A stretch of 64,000 nucleotides of DNA from Eunapius fragilis (taxonomy: Eukaryota > Porifera > Demospongiae > Spongillida > Spongillidae): the NCBI GenBank assembly GCA_963681505.1, contig OY811985.1:6554073-6618072 (forward strand). The letters are read 5' to 3'. Shown here piece by piece: positions 52,798 through 64,000 of this stretch; the stretch's first letter is position 1, and every line of letters begins with the position of its first letter. The notes beneath the pieces are model-generated. The model had not been told where the DNA came from and ran no database searches. It saw nothing but the letters and a program-made list of their open reading frames with translations. A program made the position numbers and the translations under genes.

Positions 52798-55700
52798 CAT
52801 AGGAATGTATGGGTGGGAACCTACTTTTGAATCGCTTGGTAAACCCATACCAAAGCAGGTATCCTCGGGGTGGCATTAAAAAGAGATAGAGGAGTGGTTA
52901 CTGCTATCTTCCATGTGTGCAGTGGTTTGCTCATATTGCATGCCTCATCAACACCTCGATGCTAAGAGAGTCAATATTTCCCATAGAGATGTATGGGTGG
53001 TTTCCCATAGGAATGTATGGGTGGGAACCTACTTTTCAATCGCTTGGAAATCCCATACCAAAGTAGGTATCCTCGGGGTGGCATGTAAAACAGATAGAGG
53101 AATGGTTACTGCTATCTTCCATGTGTGCAGTGGTTTGTTCATATTGCATGTCTCATCAACACCTCGATGCTAAGATAGTCAAAAATTTCCCATGGAAATG
53201 TATGGGTGGGAACCTACTTTTGAATTGCTTGGTAAACCCATACCAAAGCAGGTATCCTCGGGGTGGCATTTAAAACAGATAGAGGAATGGTTACTGCTAT
53301 CTTCCATGTGTGCAGTGGTTTGCTCATATTGCATGCCTCATCAACACCTCGATGCTAAGATAGTCAATATTTCCCATAGAGATGTATGGGTGGTTTCCCA
53401 TAGGAATGTATGGGTGGGAACCTACTTTTGAATCGCTTGGTAAACCCATACCAAAGCAGGTATCCTCGGGGTGGCATTTAAAACAGATAGAGGAATGGTT
53501 ACTGCTATCTTCCATGTGTGCAGTGGTTTGCTCATATTGCATGTCTCATCAACACCTCGATGCTAAGATAGTCAAAAATTTCCCATGGAAATGTATGGGT
53601 GGGAACCTACTTTTGAATTGCTTGGTAAACCCATACCAAAGCAGGTATCCACGGGGTGGCATTTAAAACAGATAGAGGAATGGTTACTGCTATCTTCCAT
53701 GTGTGCAGTGGTTTGCTCATATTGCATGCCTCATCAACACCTCGATGCTAAGATAGTCAATATTTCCCACAGAGATGTATGGGTGGTTTTTCATAGGAAT
53801 GAATGGGTGGGAACCTACTTTTGAATCGCTTGGTAAACCCATACCAAAGCAGGTATCCTCGGGGTGGCATTAAAAAGAGATAGAGGAGTGGTTACTGCCA
53901 TCTTCCATGTGTGCAGTGGTTTGCTCATATTGCATGCCTCATCAACACCTCGATGCTAAGAGAGTCAATATTTCCCATAGAGATGTATGGGTGGTTTCCC
54001 ATAGGAATGTATGGGTGGGAACCTACTTTTGAATTGCTTGGTAAACCCATACCAAAGCAGGTATCCTCGGGGTGGCATTTAAAACAGATAGAGGAATGGT
54101 TACTGCTATCTTCCATGTGTGCAGTGGTTTGCTCATATTGCATGTCTCATCAACACCTCGATGCTAAGATAGTCAAAAATTTCCCATGGAAATGTATGGG
54201 TGGGAACCTACTTTTGAATTGCTTGGTAAACCCATACCAAAGCAGGTATCCTCGGGGTAGCATTGAAAACAGATAGAGGAATGGTTACTGCTATCTTCCA
54301 TGTGTGCAGTGGTTTGCTCATATTGTATGCCTCATCAACACCTCGATGCTAAGATAGTCAATATTTCCCATAGAGATGTATGGGTGGTTTCCCATAGGAA
54401 TGTATGGGTGGGAACCTACTTTTGAATCGCTTGGTAAACCCATACCAAAGCAGGTATCCTCGGTGTGGCATTTAAAACAGATAGAGGAATGGTTACTGCT
54501 ATCTTCCATGTGTGCAGTGGTTTGCTCATATTGCATGTCTCATCACCACCTCGATGCTAAGATAGTCAAAAATTTCCCATAGAAATGTATGGGTGGGAAC
54601 CTACTTTTGAATCGCTTGGGTAACCCATACCGAAGCAGGTATGCTAGGGGTGGCATTTAAAAAAAATAGAGGAATGGTTACTGCTATCTTCCATGTGTGC
54701 AGTGGTTTGCTCATACTGCATGTCTCATCAACACCTCGATGCTAAGATAGTCAATATTTCCCATAGAGATGTATGGGTGGTTTCCCATAGGAATGTATGG
54801 GTGGGAACCTACTTTTGAATCGCTTGGGTAACCCATACCGAAGCAGGTATGCTCGGGGTGGCATTTAAAACAGATAGAGGAATGGTTACTGCTATCTTCC
54901 ATGTGTGCAGTGGTTTGCTCATATTGCATGTCTCATCAACACCTCGATGCTAAGATAGTCAAAAATTTCCCATAGAAATGTATGGGTGGGAACCTACTTT
55001 TGAATCGCTTGGGTAACCCATACCGAAGCAGGTATGCTAGGGGTGGCATTTAAAAAAAATAGAGGAATGGTTACTGCTATCTTCCATGTGTGCAGTGGTT
55101 TGCTCATACTGCATGTCTCATCAACACCTCGATGCTAAGATAGTCAAAAATTTCCCATAGAAATGTATGGGTGGGAACCTACTTTTGAATCGCTTGGTAA
55201 ACCCATACCAAAGCAGGTATCCTCGGGGTGGCATTAAAAAGAGATAGAGGAGTGGTTACTGCTATCTTCCATGTGTGCAGTGGTTTGCTAATATTGCATG
55301 CCTCATCAACACCTCGATGCTAAGATAGTCAATATTTCCCATAGAGATGTATGGGTGGTTTCCCATAGGAATGTATGGGTGGGAACCTACTTTTGAATCG
55401 CTTGGTAAACCCATACCAAAGCAGGTATCCTCGGGGTGGCATTTAAAACAGATAGAGGAATGGTTACTGCTATCTTCCATGTGTGCAGTGGTTTGCTCAT
55501 ATTGCATGTCTCATCAACACCTCGATGCTAAGATAGTCAAAAATTTCCCATGGAAATGTATGGGTGGGAACCTACTTTTGAATTGCTTGGTAATCCCATA
55601 CCAAAGCAGGTATCCTCGGGGTGGCATTTAAAACACATAGAGGAATGGTTACTGCTATCTTCCATGTGTGCAGTGGTTTGCTCATATTGCATGCCTCATC

Positions 55701-58700
55701 AACACCTCGATGCTAAGATAGTCAATATTTCCCATAGGAATGTATGGGTGGTTTCCCATAGGAATGTATGGGTGGGAACCTACTTTTGAATCGCTTGGTA
55801 AACCCATACCGAAGCAGGTATCCTCCGTGTGGCATTTAAAACAGATAGAGGAATGGTTACTGCTATCTTCCATGTGTGCAGTGGTTTGCTCATATTGCAT
55901 GTCTCATCAACACCTCGATGCTAAGATAGTCAAAAATTTCCCATAGAAATGTATGGGTGGGAACCTACTTTTGAATCGCTTGGGTAACCCATACCGAAGC
56001 AGGTATGCTCGGGGTGGCATTTAAAACAGATAGAGGAATGGTTACTGCTATCTTCCATGTGTGCAGTGGTTTGCTCATACTGCATGTCTCATCAACACCT
56101 CGATGCTAAGATAGTCAATATTTCCCATAGAGATGTATGGGTGGTTTCCCATAGGAATGTATGGGTGGGAACCTACTTTTGAATCGCTTGGGTAACCCAT
56201 ACCGAAGCAGGTATGCTCGGGGTGGCATTTAAAACAGATAGAGGAATGGTTACTGCTATCTTCCATGTGTGCAGTGGTTTGCTCATACTGCATGTCTCAT
56301 CAACACCTCGATGCTAAGATAGTCAATATTTCCCATAGAGATGTATGGGTGGTTTCCCATAGGAATGTATGGGTGGGAACCTACTTTTGAATCGCTTGGT
56401 AAACCCATACCAAAGCTGGTATCCTCGGGGTGGCATTTAAAACAGATAGAGGAATGGTTACTGCTATCTTCCATGTGTGCAGTGGTTTGCTCATACTGCA
56501 TGTCTCATCAACACCTCGATGCTAAGATAGTCAATATTTCCCTTAGAGATGTATGGGTGGTTTCCCATAGGAATGTAGGGGTGGGAACCTACTTTTGAAT
56601 TGCTTGGTAAACCCATACCAAAGCAGGTATCCTCGGGGTGGCATTTAATACAGATAGAGGAATGGTTACTGCTATCTTCCATGTGTGCAGTGGTTTGCTC
56701 ATATTGCATGCCTCATCAACACCTCGATGCTAAGATAGTCAATATTTCCCATAGAGATGTATGGGTGGTTTCCCATAGGAATGTATGGGTGGGAACCTAC
56801 TTTTGAATCGCTTGGTAAACCCATACCAAAGCAGGTATCCTCGGGGTGGCATTTAAAACAGATAGAGGAATGGTTACTGCTATCTTCCATGTGTGCAGTG
56901 GTTTGCTCATATTGCATGTCTCATCAACACCTCGATGCTAAGATAGTCAAAAATTTCCCATGGAAATGTATGGGTGGGAATCTACTTTTGAATTGCTTGG
57001 TAAACCCATACCAAAGCAGGTATCCTCGGGGTGGCATTTAAAACAGATAGAGGAATGGTTACTGCTATCTTCCATGTGTGCAGTGGTTTGCTCATATTGC
57101 ATGCCTCATCAACACCTCGATGCTAAGATAGTCAATATTTCCCATAGAGATGTATGGGTGGTTTCCCATAGGAATGTATGGGTGGGAACCTAATTTTGAA
57201 TCGCTTGGGTAACCCATACCGAAGCAGGTATGCTCGGGGTGGCATTTAAAACAGATAGAGGAATGGTTACTGCTATCTTCCATGTGTGCAGTGGTTTGCT
57301 CATACTGCATGTCTCATCAACACCTCGATGCTAAGATAGTCAATATTTCCCATAGAGATGTATGGGTGGTTTCCCATAGGAATGTATGGGTGGGAACCTA
57401 CTTTTGAATCGCTTGGTAAACCCATACCAAAGCAGGTATCCTCGGGGTGGCATTTAAAACAGATAGAGGAATGGTTACTGCTATCTTCCATGTGTGCAGT
57501 GGTTTGCTCATACTGCATGTCTCATGAACACCTCGATGCTAAGATAGTCAATATTTCCCATAGAGATGTATGGGTGGTTTCCCATAGGAATGTATGGGTG
57601 GGAACCTACTTTTGAATTGCTTGGTAAACCCATACCAAAGCAGGTATCCTCGGGGTGGCATTTAAAACAGATAGAGGAATGGTTACTGCTATCTTCCATG
57701 TGTGCAGTGGTTTGCTCATATTGCATGCCTCATCAACACCTCGATGCTAAGATAGTCAATATTTCCCATAGAGATGTATGGGTGGTTTCCCATAGGAATG
57801 TATGGGTGGGAACCTACTTTTGAATCGCTTGGTAAACCCATACCAAAGCAGGTATCCTCGGGGTGGCATTTAAAACAGATAGAGGAATGGTTACTGCTAT
57901 CTTCCATGTGTGCAGTGGTTTGCTCATATTGCATGTCTCATCAACACCTCGATGCTAAGATAGTCAAAAATTTCCCATGGAAATGTATGGGTGGGAACCT
58001 ACTTTTGAATTGCTTGGTAAACCCATACTAAAGCAGGTATCCTCGGGGTGGCATTAAAAAGAGATAGAGGAGTGGTTACTGCTATCTTCCATGTGTGCAG
58101 TGGTTTGCTCATACTGCATGTCTCATCAACACCTCGATGCTAAGATAGTCAATATTTCCCATAGAGATGTATGGGTGGTTTCCCATAGGAATGTATGGGT
58201 GGGAACCTACTTTTGAATCGCTTGGGTATCCCATACCGAAGCAGGTATGTTCGGGGTGGCATTTAAAACAGATAGAGGAATGGTTACTGCTATCTTCCAT
58301 GTGTGCAGTGGTTTGCTCATACTGCATGTCTCATCAACACCTCGATGCTAAGATAGTCAATATTTCCCATAGAGATGTATGGGTGGTTTCCCATAGGAAT
58401 GTATGGGTGGGAACCTACTTTTGAATCGCTTGGTAAACCCATACCAAAGCAGGTATCCTCGGGGTGGCATTTAAAACAGATAGAGGAATGGTTACTGCTA
58501 TCTTCCATGTGTGCAGTGGTTTGCTCATACTGCATGTCTCATCAACACCTCGATGCTAAGATAGTCAATATTTCCCATAGAGATGTATGGGTGGTTTCCC
58601 ATTGGAATGTATGGGTGGGAACCTACTTTTGAATTGCTTGGTATACCCATACCAAAGCAGGTATCCTCGGGGTGGCATTTAAAACAGATAGAGGAATGGT

Positions 58701-61700
58701 TACTGCTATCTTCCATGTGTGCAGTGGTTTGCTCATATTGCATGTCTCATCAACACCTCGATGCTAAGATAGTCAATATTTCCCATAGAGATGTATGGGT
58801 GGTTTCCCATAGGAATGTATGGGTGGGAACCTACTTTTGAATCGCTTGGTAAACCCATACCGAAGCAGGTATCCTCGGTGTGGCATTTAAAACAGATAGA
58901 GGAATGGTTACTGCTATCTTCCATGTGTGCAGTGGTTTGCTCATACTGCATGTCTCATCAACACCTCGATGCTAAGATAGTCAATATTTCCCATAGAGAT
59001 GTATGGGTGGTTTCCCATAGGAATGTATGGGTGGGAACCTACTTTTGAATCGCTTGGGTAACCCATACCGAAGCAGGTATGGTCGGGGTGGCATTTAAAA
59101 CAGATAGAGGAATGGTTACTGCTATCTTCCATGTGTGCAGTGGTTTGCTCATACTGCATGTCTCATCAACACCTCGATGCTAAGATAGTCAATATTTCCC
59201 ATAGAGATGTATGGGTGGTTTCCCATAGGAATGTATGGGTGGGAACCTACTTTTGAATCGCTTGGGTAACCCATACCGAAGCAGGTATGGTCGGGGTGGC
59301 ATTTAAAACAGATAGAGGAATGGTTACTGCTATCTTCCATGTGTGCAGTGGTTTGCTCATACTGCATGTCTCATCAACACCTCGATGCTAAGATAGTCAA
59401 TATTTCCCATAGAGATGTATGGGTGGTTTCCCATAGGAATGTATGGGTGGGAACCTACTTTTGAATCGCTTGGTAAACCCATACCAAAGCAGGTATCCTC
59501 GGGGTGGCATTTAAAACAGATAGAGGAATGGTTACTGCTATCTTCCATGTGTGCAGTGGTTTGCTCATACTGCATGTCTCATCAACACCTCGATGCCAAG
59601 ATAGTCAATATTTCCCATAGAGATGTATGGGTGGTTTCCCATAGGAATGTATGGGTGGGAACCTACTTTTGAATTGCTTGGTAAACCCATACCAAAGCAG
59701 GTATCCTCGGGGTGGCATTTAAAACAGATAGAGGAATGGTTACTACTATCTTCCATGTGTGCAGTGGTTTGCTCATATTGCATGCCTCATCAACACCTCG
59801 ATGCTAAGATAGTCAATATTTCCCATAGAGATGTATGGGTGGTTTCCCATAGGAATGTATGGGTGGGAACCTACTTTTGAATCGCTTGGTAAACACATAC
59901 CAAAGCAGGTATCCTCGGGGTGGCTTTTAAAACAGATTGAGGAATGGTTACTGCTATCTTCCATGTGTGCAGTGGTTTGCTCATATTGCATGTCTCATCA
60001 ACACCTCGATGCTAAGATAGTCAATATTTCCCATAGAGATGTATGGGTGGTTTCCCATAGGAATGTATGGGTGGGAAACTACTTTTGAATTGCTTGGTAA
60101 ACCCATACCAAAGCAGGTATCCTCGGGGTGGCATTTAAAACAGATAGAGGAATGGTTACTGCTATCTTCCATGTGTGCAGTGGTTTGCTCATATTGCATG
60201 TCTCATCAACACCTCGATGCTAAGATAGTCAAAAATTTCCCATGGAAATGTATGGGTGGGAACCTACTTTTGAATTGCTTGGTAAACCCATACCAAAGCA
60301 GGTATCCTCGGGGTGGCATTTAAAACAGATAGAGGAATGGTTACTGCTATCTTCCATGTGTGCAGTGGTTTGCTCATATTGCATGCCTCATCAACACCTC
60401 GATGCTAAGATAGTCAATATTTCCCATAGAGATGTATGGGTGGTTTCCCATAGGAATGTATGGGTGGGAACCTACTTTTGAATCGCTTGGTAAACCCATA
60501 CCTAAGCAGGTATCCTCGGTGTGGCATTTAAAACAGATAGAGGAATGGTTACTGCTATCTTCCATGTGTGCAGTGGTTTGCTCATACTGCATGTCTCATC
60601 AACACCTCGATGCTAAGATAGTCAAAAATTTCCCATGGAAATGTATGGGTGGGAACCTACTTTTGAATTGCTTGGTAAACCCATACCAAAGCAGGTATCT
60701 TCGGGGTGGCATTTAAAACAGATAGAGGAATGGTTACTGCTATCTTCCATGTGTGCAGTGGTTTGCTCATATTGCATGCCTCATCAACACCTCGATGCTA
60801 AGATAGTCAATATTTCCCATAGAGATGTATGGGTGGTTTCCCATAGGAATGTATGGGTGGGAACCTACTTTTGAATCGCTTGGGTAACCCATACCGAAGC
60901 AGGTATGCTCGGGGTGGCATTTAAAACAGATAGAGGAATGGTTACTGCTATCTTCCATGTGTGCAGTGGTTTGCTCATACTGCATGTCTCATCAACACCT
61001 CGATGCTAAGATAGTCAATATTTCCCATAGAGATGTATGGGTGATTTCCCATAGGAATGTATGGGTGGGAACCTACTTTTGAATCGCTTGGTAAACCCAT
61101 ACCAAAGCAGGTATCCTCGAGGTGGCATTTAAAACAGATAGAGGAATGGTTACTGCTATCTTCCATGTGTGCAGTGGTTTGCTCATACTGCATGTCTCAT
61201 CAACACCTCGATGCTAAGATAGTCAATATTTCCCATAGAGATGTATGGGTGGTTTCCCATAGGAATGTATGGGTGGGAACCTACTTTTGAATCGCTTGGT
61301 AAACCCATACCAAAGCAGGTATCCTCGGGGTGGCATTTAAAACAGATAGAGGAATGGTTACTGCTATCTTCCATGTGTGCAGTGGTTTGCTCATACTGCA
61401 TGTCTCATCAACACCTCGATGCTAAGATAGTCAATATTTCCCATAGAGATGTATGGGTGGTTTCTCATAGGAATGTATGGGTGGGAACCTACTTTTGAAT
61501 TGCTTGGTAAACCCATACCAAAGCAGGTATCCTCGGGGTGGCATTTAAAACAGATAGAGGAATGGTTACTACTATCTTCCATGTGTGCAGTGGTTTGCTC
61601 ATATTGCATGCCTCATCAACACCTCGATGCTAAGATAGTCAATATTTCCCATAGAGATGTATGGGTGGTTTCCCATAGGAATGTATGGGTGGGAACCTAC

Positions 61701-64000
61701 TTTTGAATCGCTTGGTAAACACATACCAAAGCAGGTATCCTCGGGGTGGCTTTTAAAACAGATTGAGGAATGGTTACTGCTATCTTCCATGTGTGCAGTG
61801 GTTTGCTCATATTGCATGTCTCATCAACACCTCGATGCTAAGATAGTCAATATTTCCCATAGAGATGTATGGGTGGTTTCCCATAGGAATGTATGGGTGG
61901 GAAACTACTTTTGAATTGCTTGGTAAACCCATACCAAAGCAGGTATCCTCGGGGTGGCATTTAAAACAGATAGAGGAATGGTTACTGCTATCTTCCATGT
62001 GTGCAGTGGTTTGCTCATATTGCATGTCTCATCAACACCTCGATGCTAAGATAGTCAAAAATTTCCCATGGAAATGTATGGGTGGGAACCTACTTTTGAA
62101 TTGCTTGGTAAACCCATACCAAAGCAGGTATCCTCGGGGTGGCATTTAAAACAGATAGAGGAATGGTTACTGCTATCTTCCATGTGTGCAGTGGTTTGCT
62201 CATATTGCATGCCTCATCAACACCTCGATGCTAAGATAGTCAATATTTCACATAGAGATGTATGGGTGGTTTCCCATAGGAATGTATGGGTGGGAACCTA
62301 CTTTTGAATCGCTTGGTAAACACATACCAAAGCAGGTATCCTCGGGGTGGCATTTAAAACAGATAGAGGAATGGTTACTGCTATCTTCCATGTGTGCAGT
62401 GGTTTGCTCATATTGCATGTCTCATCAACACCTCGATGCTAAGATAGTCAAAAATTTCCCATGGAAATGTATGGGTGGGAACCTACTTTTGAATTGCTTG
62501 GTAAACCCATACCAAAGCAGGTATCCTCGGGGTGGCATTTAAAACAGATAGAGGAATGGTTACTGCTATCTTCCATGTGTGCAGTGGTTTGCTCATATTG
62601 CATGCCTCATCAACACCTCGATGCTAAGATAGTCAATATTTCCCATAGAGATGTATGGGTGGTTTCCCATAGGAATGTATGGGTGGGAACCTACTTTTGA
62701 ATCGCTTGGTAAACCCATACCTAAGCAGGTATCCTCGGTGTGGCATTTAAAACAGATAGAAGAATGGTTACTGCTATCTTCCATGTGTGCAGTGGTTTGC
62801 TCATATTGCATGTCTCATCAACACCTCGATGCTAAGATAGTCAACAATTTCCAATGGAAATGTATGGGTGGGAACCTACTTTTGAATTGCTTGGTAAACC
62901 CATACCAAAGCAGGTATCCTCGGGGTGGCATTAAAAAGAGATAGAGGAATGGTTACTGCTATCTTCCATGTGTGCAGTGGTTTGCTCATACTGCATGTCT
63001 CATCAACACCTCGATGCTAAGATAGTCAATATTTCCCATAGAGATGTATGGGTGGTTTCCCATTGGAATGTATGGGTGGGAACCTACTTTTGAATTGCTT
63101 GGTATACCCATACCAAAGCAGGTATCCTCGGGGTGGCATTTAAAACAGATAGAGGAATGGTTACTGCTATCTTCCATGTGTGCAGTGGTTTGCTCATATT
63201 GCATGCCTCATCAACACCTCGATGCTAAGATAGTCAATATTTCCCATAGAGATGTATGGGTGGTTTCCCATAGGAATGTATGGGTGGGAACCTACTTTTG
63301 AATCGCTTGGTAAACCCATACCGAAGCAGGTATCCTCGGTGTGGCATTTAAAACAGATAGAGGAATGGTTACTGCTATCTTCCATGTGTGCAGTGGTTTG
63401 CTCATACTGCATGTCTCATCAACACCTCGATGCTAAGATAGTCAATATTTCCCATAGAGATGTATGGGTGGTTTCCCATAGGAATGTATGGGTGGGAACC
63501 TACTTTTGAATCGCTTGGGTAACCCATACCGAAGCAGGTATGCTCGGGGTGGCATTTAAAACAGATAGAGGAATGGTTACTGCTATCTTCCATGTGTGCA
63601 GTGGTTTGCTCATACTGCATGTCTCATCAACACCTCGATGCTAAGATAGTCAATATTTCCCATAGAGATGTATGGGTGGTTTCCCATAGGAATGTATGGG
63701 TGGGAACCTACTTTTGAATCGCTTGGTAAACCCATACCAAAGCAGGTATCCTCGGGGTGGCATTTAAAACAGATAGAGGAATGGTTACTGCTATCTTCCA
63801 TGTGTGCAGTGGTTTGCTCATACTGCATGTCTCATCAACACCTCGATGCCAAGATAGTCAATATTTCCCATAGAGATGTATGGGTGGTTTCCCATAGGAA
63901 TGTATGGGTGGGAACCTACTTTTGAATTGCTTGGTAAACCCATACCAAAGCAGGTATCCTCGGGGTGGCATTTAAAACAGATAGAGGAATGGTTACTACT
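52798..64000 (-). repeat. 12,505-bp higher-order unit, copy 2 (cut by window end)
   Basis: 11,203 bp of the second copy are visible. Rare marks all recur at +12,505: GGGTAGCATTGAAAAC (41,752/54,257), GTGGCTTTTAAAACAGATTG (47,415/59,920), GGGAAACTAC, GTGATTTCCCATAGG, GTATGGTCGGGG, GTCAACAATTTCC and GCTGGTATCC. I found no difference where I looked but did not align every base. The last about 1.3 kb of the unit lies beyond the window. Confidence 0.92.

Larger units (their letters stand above)
23525..64000 (-). repeat. Satellite array, right arm (same monomers, - orientation)
   Basis: The same monomer family continues without a gap but reads on the opposite strand to the window's end. Near the junction monomers are fairly diverse and mixed S/L. 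Beyond about 31 kb large, highly similar blocks take over. Variants typical of this arm, read on the + strand, are CATACTGCATGTCTC (first at about 24,250, common after 29.7 kb) and S monomers carrying TTTCCCATGGAAATG together with GAATTGCTTGG. Runs of consecutive 208-bp monomers are common after 43.5 kb. No gene or mobile element interrupts the array. The array is cut by the window edge, so its true length is unknown. Confidence 0.97.

Noticed and set aside
1-64000. CRISPR array
   Set aside because: Whole 185/208-bp units repeat without unique spacers, and no cas genes are present.
1-64000. Transposable element or LTR element arrays
   Set aside because: No transposase, reverse transcriptase or integrase frame, no terminal repeats and no target-site duplications. 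Every part resolves into the satellite monomer.
1-64000. Known alpha satellite (171 bp) or mouse major/minor satellite (234/120 bp)
   Set aside because: Period and sequence do not match what I know of these families.

Overview
The whole 64-kb window is one tandem satellite-DNA array. I found no stretch that is not built from the same monomer family: no credible protein gene, RNA gene, transposable element or CRISPR array. The monomer comes in two sizes, a short form (S, 185 bp) and a long form (L, 208 bp). L differs from S by a 24-bp internal duplication of a small inverted repeat plus one base lost nearby (208 = 185 + 24 - 1). One S consensus monomer has about 42% G+C (78 of 185) and three CpG sites. 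At about 197 bp average, the window holds roughly 320 monomers (arithmetic, not a count). This points to a eukaryotic centromeric, pericentromeric or other heterochromatic block. I do not recognise the monomer and cannot name the species.

Layout. From 1 to about 23,524 all monomers read on the + strand (left arm). At 23,519-23,530 the array flips at the perfect palindrome TTGACTAGTCAA, and from there to 64,000 every monomer reads on the - strand (right arm). The arms are not mirror images near the junction: the last left monomer is L and the first right one is S, with different variants. Each arm carries its own diagnostic variants.

Higher-order structure. Each arm is made of nested larger duplications. 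Left arm periods are 1,364, 1,757, 787, 971, 994, 1,750 and about 1,178 bp. Right arm periods are 1,941, 1,386, 2,773 (then a 2,381-bp version), 1,826 and 4,253/4,461 bp, and finally a 12,505-bp unit. The first 12,505-bp copy spans about 40,293-52,797. The second starts at 52,798 and runs off the window, with 11.2 kb visible and no difference found at the places I compared. Almost every period is a whole-number sum of 208 and 185, sometimes with a 1- or 7-bp deletion that can be located. L monomers are about 2 in 5 in much of the left arm but 45 of 62 in the 12.5-kb unit, so the right end looks most recently amplified.

Short open frames of about 60-140 codons occur on both strands of nearly every monomer. 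They follow from high copy identity and are not annotated as genes: 208 and 185 are not multiples of three, S monomers close the frame early, and variants do not look protein-constrained.
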